In this document: positions 39,622 through 48,286 of the stretch, piece after piece
Numbering within the stretch: the first letter of the stretch is position 1
How the letters are laid out: every line of letters starts with the position of its first letter
Origin: Clostridioides sp.
GTDB lineage: Bacteria; Bacillota; Clostridia; Peptostreptococcales; Peptostreptococcaceae
Assembly (NCBI GenBank): GCA_031261505.1
Contig: JAISJN010000005.1
Coordinates: 1-64,000, forward strand
Length of the DNA stretch: 64,000 nt
Reading direction: 5' to 3'
Program-made: the position numbers and the translations under genes
The notes under the pieces: model-generated
The model's input: only the letters and a program-made list of their open reading frames with translations
Databases searched by the model: none
What the model was told of the DNA's origin: nothing

Positions 39622-39890
39622 GTTGTAAAATGAACGATACGAATATCAACTGAGCGTCAGGGTAATATGCACCACCGCAGCGTCGTCGAGAACGGTTAAA
39701 CGAGCAGTGTGGGTGTGGAGCTTGCCCCGCCACGGTAAACTAGCAATGTTGCAAAATGAACGATACGAATATCAACTGAGCGTCAGGGTAATATGCACCA
39801 CCGCAGCGTCGTCGAGAACGGTTAAACGAGCAGCGAGGAGGTGCATATTACCCTGACGCGGCGTACAAATGAGATCGTTCAATTTACAAC
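39622..39890. mobile_element. ~269 bp MITE-like element with 17 bp terminal inverted repeats
   Basis: GTTGTAAAATGAACGAT (39622-39638) versus ATCGTTCAATTTACAAC (39874-39890), 16/17 complementary; internal ~90 bp direct repeat (39617-39707 and 39743-39833) and 20 bp perfect inverted arms 39780-39799/39840-39859. Confidence 0.6.
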
Positions 39891-39951
39891 TAAGAGTTTA
39901 TCAATTATGATATAATTGTAGTACAATATTATGGTGTTAGGTGGTGTAGAA

Positions 39952-41820
39952 ATGCTACATTTGTATGAGAAGCTCGTGGGCGTTGAGGCATTTGAAAAAT
40001 ATAAAAAGCTACTTCAAAACAGGAAAAGAACCAGAAAAATAATGTTCCTAGTTGGAAAAACAAGGAGCATATTTACATATAGAGATAAATTGGAATCAGA
40101 CTACGGAGAAGAACCAAATATAACGACATACATAGGATTTATCAAGAAAGAATTAATTAAGTATTGGCCTATAGTGCTTAAAGAATGCAATTTAATAGAA
40201 AAGAAGGACGTGTCGCCAACCTTTATTTCGAATGAACTTTCAATGTACATACTCCAGTCCAGGGTTGGAGAGAAGAGAGAAATTGAAGGTTATTTTTCGG
40301 ATATAACGGCTACGGATAAAAATATTGCAAATAGTATAAGAAATAACATAGATAGAGCTGTTGAGAATAGAATAGACATAGCTGAAATTGGAAATATGAT
40401 TTATTCTTCAAAGAAGAATAAGGACTCTCTGAGCGAGGATTCATATATGCAGATGGATATATTGATAGACTATTATACGAGGACACTTCTTAAATATTCA
40501 GTCTTAGATAATTCAATGTGCATCTACCTTTACAACGAATACCTGTTGAGAGATGAATGGTATTTTGGTAAATTATGCGAGGAGGTCGATTGCTTAATAA
40601 TCGACAGTTTGGAACTCTGTTCAAATGCTCAAGTCGATTTTATATCGGCATTAGAAGAGGCAGATAAGGAAATACTCATATACTATGACTTTAAAAGAGA
40701 TTGCTCCTCATTTTCAAATATAGACCTTGCTTATATTGAGAATAAAATAATTTCGAAGGAGTGCGATGTAGTAAAACCTGTTAAATTAGCGAATTTATAT
40801 GGGTTAGACCTTGAGGTAGAAATCGATGATTCAAACCAATTGTACGGTGACATGCTTGGAGGCGTGGTCGAGAAGATATCCGAGCTCGTTGAAACGGGTG
40901 TTGAGCTGAAAGATATTGTCGTGATTTCTCATACTGTAGAGCCATCGATTATCAATAAATTATCAAAAAATTTAGAGGCTAGGGGAATATCAGTATTAAC
41001 TACAAATCCAATTGAAAGAACTATAGATAACGAGTATGCAAATGCTATGACGGTAGCCTGTTCGTTATTTTACAATCAGTGCAAGTACATAAGGGAAGAA
41101 GAATTTGTGAATTTTATAAAACTTACCTTGGAAGTCAATCAGATATCAGCTAGGAAGATAGCTGGAGGAAAGAGGGAAGAACTCAAGGGAATAATGAGTT
41201 ATATAACTTCAAAAAGAGATGAGGATGTACAGGCGCATGAATTTTTAATTAAATTTTACACAGATATACTTCTTCCTCTCAAAGATGGGATAGAAAACTT
41301 CAAGATGTGCAAACAGATAGTCTACGATGCAAAAAATTTGACTGATCAAATTCACAAGCTGGGTTTGGATGAGAAAAGATCGAAAGAGGAGATATTTTTG
41401 GACATATTGAAGAAGAATCCTAATGTCTACCATTCATTTTCCGACTTAGAAGAAATAATAGATGGACAAGGCTTAATTCTGACAACTCCAAATAGATATA
41501 TTCCACTGGATATGGATAGATCAGTCCAACTTTGGGTGGATATTGGAAGTAATATGTGGAGTATGAAAATAGAGAGGGAGATTTCTAATCCCGTATTATT
41601 TAGGAGTTCGTACACTTATGGAAATGTGTTTACAAAGGAAAGGGAGAATTCGTACAGGTCGTATTACCTCTTAAATACTATTTACAACATACTTGAGAAG
41701 GCTGATAAAGTATATTGTTTCAAAAGTGAGTACTCTGTAAATGGATATGTACAGGAAAGTCAGTTGTACTCTATTTTAGAAAAATTAAAAGGCGAGTTTA
41801 ACCAAGGTGATGGGAGGTAA
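39952..41820 (+). CDS. Uncharacterised protein, probable degenerate AddB/UvrD-like helicase-fold subunit (ORF opens at 39931)
   Basis: TYIGFIKKELIKYWPIVL, CLIIDSLELCSNAQVDFISALEEADKEILIYYDF (Walker B-like), no recognisable Walker A; SD aggtggt before ATG 39952. Confidence 0.5.
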   Translation: MLHLYEKLVGVEAFEKYKKLLQNRKRTRKIMFLVGKTRSIFTYRDKLESDYGEEPNITTYIGFIKKELIKYWPIVLKECNLIEKKDVSPTFISNELSMYILQSRVGEKREIEGYFSDITATDKNIANSIRNNIDRAVENRIDIAEIGNMIYSSKKNKDSLSEDSYMQMDILIDYYTRTLLKYSVLDNSMCIYLYNEYLLRDEWYFGKLCEEVDCLIIDSLELCSNAQVDFISALEEADKEILIYYDFKRDCSSFSNIDLAYIENKIISKECDVVKPVKLANLYGLDLEVEIDDSNQLYGDMLGGVVEKISELVETGVELKDIVVISHTVEPSIINKLSKNLEARGISVLTTNPIERTIDNEYANAMTVACSLFYNQCKYIREEEFVNFIKLTLEVNQISARKIAGGKREELKGIMSYITSKRDEDVQAHEFLIKFYTDILLPLKDGIENFKMCKQIVYDAKNLTDQIHKLGLDEKRSKEEIFLDILKKNPNVYHSFSDLEEIIDGQGLILTTPNRYIPLDMDRSVQLWVDIGSNMWSMKIEREISNPVLFRSSYTYGNVFTKERENSYRSYYLLNTIYNILEKADKVYCFKSEYSVNGYVQESQLYSILEKLKGEFNQGDGR

Positions 41821-41825
41821 GGAGC

Positions 41826-44096
41826 TTGAATAATATCAATTACAGGGAAGACCAATCTCCTATCATGGAGTATGAGTCGGGAACTATGGCTGTATCAGCT
41901 GTGCCAGGAGCGGGAAAGACATTTATAGTTACAAATCTAGTGGCAAAACTCCTCCTAGAGGGGAAGAACGACGGCAAGAAGATCCTAATTCTCACATATA
42001 TGAACAGTGCGGTCAATAATTTCAAAGGAAGAATAAAAAAGATACTCGAGGAAAATGAGATAGATAAAAAAAACGACTACGATGTTATGACGATACATAG
42101 TTTGGCGATTAAGATTATAAGGGAAAATCCAGAGAGCATAATGTTAAACGAGGATTTCAACGTGGCTGACGACCTTCAAAAAAGTATTATATTAAATGAA
42201 TGTATAGATGACTACAAGTCAAATGGAGGAGATAAAAAATTATCTTGGTTTGTAAAGGAACAGAAGGACGCTTTCTGGAAGGATAAGACACTTCAAGCCT
42301 GGGAGGATAGTTTTTTCGATATCGTCGGAAATGCTATAAGCAAGTTAAAGTACGCAGAAATCAGCCCAGAAGACTTGATTGGAAAAATGAAAGAAATAAA
42401 TGTAGAAATACTCAAACTCGTCTATCCTATATACAGGGATTACGATAGAAAGTTAAAGAAAAATGGATTGCTAGACTACGATGATATTTTAATCTTGGCA
42501 CATAAGGCATTGTTGGCAGATGAGGGTCTGAGAGTTAAGTTTGAAAATAGATATAGATATGTATTTGAGGATGAATGTCAGGATTCAAATGAAATTCAAG
42601 GTGAGATAATAAAATTGATATCGGAAAAAAACAGAAATTTGGTAAGGGTAGGAGATGTAAACCAGAGTATAACTGGAACATTTTCGTCCTCAGACCCAAA
42701 GTTTTTTAAGGAGTTTATGAAAGAGGCAGATTATTCACATAAGATGGATATGTCAAACCGAAGTTCGGCGGATGTCATAGACCTCTCAAATAGGATGATG
42801 CAGTATGTAAAGGAAGAATTCCCAGAATCTAGATGCAGGGATGCACTTGAATATACTAAGATCAAAACTGTGCCAAAGGGTATGGGGTATAAGGAAAATC
42901 CAGAACCAGAGGGCTACAATATAAATGTAAAAGCATATAGAACATGGGATGAAGAAATAAAAAACACTGTGAGGTACGCCAAGGGTATAAATAAAAAATT
43001 TCCAGAAAAGAGCATAGGAATATTGACGCCATATAATTCCCAGGTATCGGAAATAGCAGAGGTAATGAGCAATGAAAAGATGGATTTCGAGGAACTTGGT
43101 CCAAACTCTTCAAGAAAACGAAGGGTGCTTGATTCGCTTGCCACAATCATAAATTTTTTGATATCGCCTATGGATAGAGAAAAATTACTGGCTACAGTAG
43201 AAGTGTTCTTAGACGGATACTCGGTTGAAAAAAAAGAAGAGAGCATTTCATCTCTAAGAAATTTAAAATTATCAAATAGCGAGCTAATATACGGCATTGA
43301 TGGTATTGGAGGGGTTGACGGTATTGAAGGAGTTGACAGTATTGATAGTATATACGGTGTTGATGGTATTTACGATGCCGAATCTGATATAAGAAAAGCC
43401 TTGAATTCAATCAGGAATATACTAGAGTTTCCAGAACTTAGACTCGATCTATTGATTCTAGATATAGGTAGTAGTTTAAACCTAGATAGCATGGACTCAG
43501 CTGTTGTGGACTATATATCTTTTTACGTGGGATATATGTGTAGGGAAGATGAAAATACGACGCTAAGAGGAGTATATGATATTCTAGCCGATCCTAGAAA
43601 CAGGGTGTTTTCACATATAATAGATGTGGTATACGAAATAAATGGATATGAGCCAGAGCCAGGAAGTATCACAATTTGCAATTATCATAAATCAAAGGGA
43701 CTTGAATGGGATTGCGTGTTTCTGCTTGGAATGACAAAATATAATTTCCCGGACAATATTTCGCATAAATTCCAGGGTGAAAAATGGTTCTTAAAAGAGA
43801 AATATAAGAATCCAGTGGCTATTATAAAGTCAGAAATAGATAAATTGAGATGTGTAAAAGAGCATTCCAAATCGACAGCGGACGGAATTAGATATATTGA
43901 AGCGGAGAGAATAGCTCTGATAGACGAAAAGATAAGGCTACTATACGTGGGCATGACTAGGGCTAAGGAAATGTTGATACTTTCGTACAGTCAGTATAGA
44001 AATGACAAGGATATAGGAAATCAAAAGAAGTTGCAACTACCTTCGCAATATCTAAAAGTACTGTCTACATATGTTCAAGAGAAGAGGAGGAAATGA
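41826..44096 (+). CDS. UvrD/Rep-family (SF1A) DNA helicase
   Basis: Walker A VPGAGKTFIVTN, FEDECQDSNEIQ, VGDVNQSITGTF, HKSKGLEWDCVF, LLYVGMTRAKEML. Confidence 0.92.
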   Translation: MNNINYREDQSPIMEYESGTMAVSAVPGAGKTFIVTNLVAKLLLEGKNDGKKILILTYMNSAVNNFKGRIKKILEENEIDKKNDYDVMTIHSLAIKIIRENPESIMLNEDFNVADDLQKSIILNECIDDYKSNGGDKKLSWFVKEQKDAFWKDKTLQAWEDSFFDIVGNAISKLKYAEISPEDLIGKMKEINVEILKLVYPIYRDYDRKLKKNGLLDYDDILILAHKALLADEGLRVKFENRYRYVFEDECQDSNEIQGEIIKLISEKNRNLVRVGDVNQSITGTFSSSDPKFFKEFMKEADYSHKMDMSNRSSADVIDLSNRMMQYVKEEFPESRCRDALEYTKIKTVPKGMGYKENPEPEGYNINVKAYRTWDEEIKNTVRYAKGINKKFPEKSIGILTPYNSQVSEIAEVMSNEKMDFEELGPNSSRKRRVLDSLATIINFLISPMDREKLLATVEVFLDGYSVEKKEESISSLRNLKLSNSELIYGIDGIGGVDGIEGVDSIDSIYGVDGIYDAESDIRKALNSIRNILEFPELRLDLLILDIGSSLNLDSMDSAVVDYISFYVGYMCREDENTTLRGVYDILADPRNRVFSHIIDVVYEINGYEPEPGSITICNYHKSKGLEWDCVFLLGMTKYNFPDNISHKFQGEKWFLKEKYKNPVAIIKSEIDKLRCVKEHSKSTADGIRYIEAERIALIDEKIRLLYVGMTRAKEMLILSYSQYRNDKDIGNQKKLQLPSQYLKVLSTYVQEKRRK
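43293..43373 (+). repeat. In-frame tandem repeat encoding (G/S)(I/V)(D/E/Y)(G/S) units within the helicase
   Basis: ggcattgatggtattggaggggttgacggtattgaaggagttgacagtattgatagtatatacggtgttgatggt; protein GIDGIGGVDGIEGVDSIDSIYGVDGIYD. Confidence 0.8.
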
Positions 44097-44097
44097 T

Positions 44098-44859
44098 ATG
44101 AAAGATAAGTTTATTTACAGCCAAAATTCGATAAACACATATAAATCCTGTCCTCAGAAGTTTAAATACAAATACGTAGACAAGGTCAATTGGATGAAAG
44201 ACGATGTTGAAAACAGAGAGTATTACGAGGGTTTGGATACAGGTGTAGACTTTCACCTACTCTGTGAAAGGTATTTTAGAGGATTGAGTATAGAGACGGA
44301 TTTATCCGAAAATCCAAATGGAGAAATATTTTTAAAATGGCTGGATAAGGTTAAGTTGGTGATATCAATTGAAGGAGAGAAGACTTATTACCCAGAATAC
44401 GGGGTGGAGCTTAGAATAGATGGAAAGAAAATTCAGGCGAAATACGATCTCTTGATAGTTGGGAAGGATTCTATTGAAATATGGGATTGGAAGACGGAGA
44501 ATAGGAAGTTAAACTATAAAAACATAGAAAACAGGATGCAGACAATAGTGTACTTGTATCTTGTAGGAGAAGCGGTCTTAAAGATATTTGAAAATGGAGT
44601 GGGCTTTGATAAGATAAGTATGAACTACTTCCAACCTGGTTTTGACGAGGGAATAATATCTATAAACTACAGCGAAGAGAAACACAGAAAAAACGGAGAA
44701 ATACTAAAAGACTATATGAAATCAATAGAAAATTCAGATTTCAAACTGGGATTTATCCCGAGAAATAAAAAGCATTGTAAGTTCTGCGAGTTCGATAAGG
44801 TGTGCAATAGAGCCATAGAAGATACAGGAGTAGAGGGGGCGAAAGATTTTGGGATTTAG
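44098..44859 (+). CDS. PD-(D/E)XK nuclease, RecB/AddB-type with predicted Fe-S cluster
   Basis: YSQNSINTYKSCPQKFKYKYV, IEIWDWKTE, C-terminal CKFCEFDKVC (4 Cys in total). Confidence 0.85.
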   Translation: MKDKFIYSQNSINTYKSCPQKFKYKYVDKVNWMKDDVENREYYEGLDTGVDFHLLCERYFRGLSIETDLSENPNGEIFLKWLDKVKLVISIEGEKTYYPEYGVELRIDGKKIQAKYDLLIVGKDSIEIWDWKTENRKLNYKNIENRMQTIVYLYLVGEAVLKIFENGVGFDKISMNYFQPGFDEGIISINYSEEKHRKNGEILKDYMKSIENSDFKLGFIPRNKKHCKFCEFDKVCNRAIEDTGVEGAKDFGI

Positions 44860-47800
44860 ATTTATTTTCGGAAGAGGCGGATCGGGTAAGTCGACATTCA
44901 TCTTGGATGAAGTGAAAAAACAAGTCAATAATGACGAAAAGACGCCTATATTTATCCTAGTGCCAGAGCAGTACAACTTTGAGATGGAAAAAAGGGTTGG
45001 AGATTTGTTCTTAGGCGGAGTGAGCGATAAATTTTTAAGAGTTAGGATACTGACGTTTAACACCTTGAGCAAGATTATATTTTCAAATGTAGGAGGGCTC
45101 ACAGATGTAAATATAAATTCAAGTGGAAGGGCTATGATAGCGTATAAATCTGCACAGGCAGTGGAGGGAGAACTGAGCATTTTCAAAAACTCCATAGCGA
45201 ATCCTGGGTTCATCGAGAAAATATCAGATACGATATCAGAGTTGAAACAGTACAATGTAAGTTCTGAAGATATGCAACTTGCCTCTGGGAAGGTCGACAG
45301 TGAAGCGCTAGCTATGAAACTTAGGGATATAAGTGCTATATACGACTCATTTGAGGAAAATTTACATGAAAAATACGTAGATTCACAGGACATACTAGAT
45401 TCTCTATCCAAAAAGATAGGGCTTAGCGACTATCTTGATGGTGCGACTGTTTATATAGATGAGTTCACTGGATTTACTCCAAAACAATACGAAATCATAA
45501 GGCAATTGATAGTAAAGGCGAAGGATGTGAATATGAGTCTGACCTTAGACAGCGTAGGCGATGGAGTCTACAGCCAGACTGACGTATTCTCGAGGACAAA
45601 GTTCACATACATGAATATCATGAAGATATTGAGGGAGGAAGGAGTAAAAATATCTCCTCCAGTAAATCTAGGAGAGTTGGAGATACCGAGATTCCGAGGA
45701 AACAAAGAACTCATTCACCTAGAAAAAAACTATAGTTTTTACCCTTATGAGGTTTACAAAGGGGCAACTGAACACGTAGAGATAAAAATATTCAACAACC
45801 TGTACGAAGAGATAGAAGAAATTGCAAAGGAAATAACTAGGTTAGTGAGGGATGAGGGAATTAGGTATAAGGATATAACCTTAGCGACAAGGGATTTGAA
45901 CAGATATAACTTCTTAGTAGAATCAATATTCACGGAGTACGAGATTCCTTACTTCCTAGATGCGAAGAGGGAGTCAAAGAACAACCCGATCATAGTGCTT
46001 ATAATATCTGCACTCGAGATGAAGAGCAAGAACTACAGGTATGATACGATGTTTAGATATCTAAAGAGCGGTCTTTTGGGAATGGATGAAGACGAGATAA
46101 GTCTACTTGAAAATTACGTCCTCGCAAACGGGATAAGAGGAAACAAGTGGTTTGAAGAAACTTGGGAATACAGGATAAACAAGGATTACTCGAGGGATGA
46201 AACTCAGTACGAGTTGGATGTAAAAGCGAGGGTAAACCAGATAAAAGATAAGGTAATTCGACCTATTTCCAACCTCCACGATAAATTAAGGGGAAGAAAC
46301 ACCGCCGAGGGTATATGTAGGTATGTGTATGAATTTTTACTTGATATAAATTTAGCGGATACGATTGAGTTGATGATATCGAAATTTGAGGGTGAAGGAA
46401 ATTTGGATAGGGCGAAGGAATACGCACAAATTTGGGATATCGTCATAGATATGTTGGACCAGATGGTGGAAATTCTCGGAGGCGAGCAAATAGCACTTAA
46501 AAGGTTTATAGATCTTATGAACCTCGGATTTGATGAAAATGAACTAGGTCTGGTTCCACCTAGTCTAGACCAAGTTCTAGTAAGTAGTGTCGATAGGATG
46601 AAAAATCCAGACACGAGATACCTCTATCTGATTGGAACTACAGACGGGGTATTCCCACTTATAACGAAGGACGACGGTATATTAAACGATGAAGACAGGG
46701 TAAAACTAGAGGATAGTGGAATCAAGATAGACATAGATAGCAGGACTAAGACGTACGAAGAACAGTTCTTGGTGTACAAATCACTTACATTTACGAGTGA
46801 AAACCTAATAGTTTCGTATCCAATAGCAGACCACGAGGGGAAGGCACTCAGACCGTCACAGATAGTGTCTAGGATAGAGAAGATATTTCCAAATGTAAAA
46901 ACAACAAGCTATCTAATTTCTATGCAGGAAGAGGCTAAGGATAATGTAAATGCAAAGATACCGACATTTAACTCAATGGTAAATGCCCTAAAGGAGTACG
47001 ATATAGGGGAAAGTAAAAATGGCGAACTAGATGAGATATGGCTAGATGTCTACAGATATTTTAGACGGGACGAGAATTATAAAAACATAACGGATAAGAT
47101 ACTGAGCGGACTCAGATATACAAATAGAATAGAAAAGTTAGAAGATAAAAAAATACAGGAATTATACCACAGTAATTTCTTAAGTGTGTCCAGACTTGAA
47201 AAATACTCTGAATGCCCGTTTGCCTATTTTATACAGTACGGTTTAAAGGCGAAGGAGAGAATTGAATACGCATTTACTCCACCAGACTTAGGAACATTTG
47301 TCCATAACATCCTAGAGATATTCTCAAAACAGTTATCTCAAGATAGATTGACTTGGGGCGATATAGATGAGGTGTATATTGAGTCTAAGGTAGAAAGTAT
47401 AGTTGGAAATCTAGTTGAAAAAATACCTGGATTTATATTAAACAGTTCACAGAGGTATAAGTACCTAGCTCATAGGCTTAGAAAACTTGTAACTAAATCT
47501 GTGAGTATAATAGCGTACCACATAAAACAGAGTTCGTTTGAACCAACTGACTACGAGGTCGAGTTTGGAACCAGGGGAAAATACCCTCCAATAAAGATAG
47601 TACTAGACAGCGGACAGGAGATAAATCTCATAGGAAAGATAGACAGGGTAGACGAACTCAATAAGGACGACGAAGGTTACATAAGGATAATAGACTACAA
47701 GTCTGGCGAAAAGGATATGAACTTAACAGAGGTGTATATGGGTTTACAGCTTCAGTTGATGGTCTACCTAGATGCGATTTTAGAGAGTCAAAACCTTAAA

Positions 47801-48286
47801 CCTGCAGCTATAATGTACTTTAAAATAGACGACCCTATAGTTTCATTTGACGAGGATAGGGGAGAGGAAGAAATACAGGAAGCAGTGCTAAAAAAACTAA
47901 AGATGAAGGGCTTGCTTGTCGACGATATAGATATACTCAAGGAGATGGACAAGACTCTTGAGCCAGGGGTTAGATCTAATATTATTCCAGCAAATCTGAC
48001 TAGCAAGGGGATACTTGGAAAAAATAACTCATTGGTGAGTTACGATGATTTTGAGGTAATAAGAAAGTATGTCAAGAAGGTAGCAAAGGAAATATGCGAG
48101 AAGATGATGGATGGAAATATAGATATGGAGCCGTACAAGAGCAAGAAGAAATCCTCTTGTACATTTTGTAACTTCTCATCTATCTGTGGATTTGATACGT
48201 CCCTTAAGGAAAATAACTACAAGGGAGTTCATGAGAAACAAAACGACGAAGTGATTTTAATGATGAAAGGAGATATAGAAAAATGA
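44849..48286 (+). CDS. addB: ATP-dependent helicase/deoxyribonuclease subunit B
   Basis: FIFGRGGSGKSTFI, VPEQYNFEMEKRV, SVSRLEKYSECPFAYFIQYGL, RIIDYKSG, CTFCNFSSIC. Confidence 0.95.
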   Translation: MGFRFIFGRGGSGKSTFILDEVKKQVNNDEKTPIFILVPEQYNFEMEKRVGDLFLGGVSDKFLRVRILTFNTLSKIIFSNVGGLTDVNINSSGRAMIAYKSAQAVEGELSIFKNSIANPGFIEKISDTISELKQYNVSSEDMQLASGKVDSEALAMKLRDISAIYDSFEENLHEKYVDSQDILDSLSKKIGLSDYLDGATVYIDEFTGFTPKQYEIIRQLIVKAKDVNMSLTLDSVGDGVYSQTDVFSRTKFTYMNIMKILREEGVKISPPVNLGELEIPRFRGNKELIHLEKNYSFYPYEVYKGATEHVEIKIFNNLYEEIEEIAKEITRLVRDEGIRYKDITLATRDLNRYNFLVESIFTEYEIPYFLDAKRESKNNPIIVLIISALEMKSKNYRYDTMFRYLKSGLLGMDEDEISLLENYVLANGIRGNKWFEETWEYRINKDYSRDETQYELDVKARVNQIKDKVIRPISNLHDKLRGRNTAEGICRYVYEFLLDINLADTIELMISKFEGEGNLDRAKEYAQIWDIVIDMLDQMVEILGGEQIALKRFIDLMNLGFDENELGLVPPSLDQVLVSSVDRMKNPDTRYLYLIGTTDGVFPLITKDDGILNDEDRVKLEDSGIKIDIDSRTKTYEEQFLVYKSLTFTSENLIVSYPIADHEGKALRPSQIVSRIEKIFPNVKTTSYLISMQEEAKDNVNAKIPTFNSMVNALKEYDIGESKNGELDEIWLDVYRYFRRDENYKNITDKILSGLRYTNRIEKLEDKKIQELYHSNFLSVSRLEKYSECPFAYFIQYGLKAKERIEYAFTPPDLGTFVHNILEIFSKQLSQDRLTWGDIDEVYIESKVESIVGNLVEKIPGFILNSSQRYKYLAHRLRKLVTKSVSIIAYHIKQSSFEPTDYEVEFGTRGKYPPIKIVLDSGQEINLIGKIDRVDELNKDDEGYIRIIDYKSGEKDMNLTEVYMGLQLQLMVYLDAILESQNLKPAAIMYFKIDDPIVSFDEDRGEEEIQEAVLKKLKMKGLLVDDIDILKEMDKTLEPGVRSNIIPANLTSKGILGKNNSLVSYDDFEVIRKYVKKVAKEICEKMMDGNIDMEPYKSKKKSSCTFCNFSSICGFDTSLKENNYKGVHEKQNDEVILMMKGDIEK

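Noticed and set aside
39931-44859. Known defence system call for the trio (e.g. Gabija, Wadjet or similar)
   Set aside because: Domain content does not match those systems; AddAB-like resection is the better reading, so no defence label was assigned
44734-45411. 225 aa minus-strand ORF opposite the nuclease/addB junction
   Set aside because: Antisense shadow ORF
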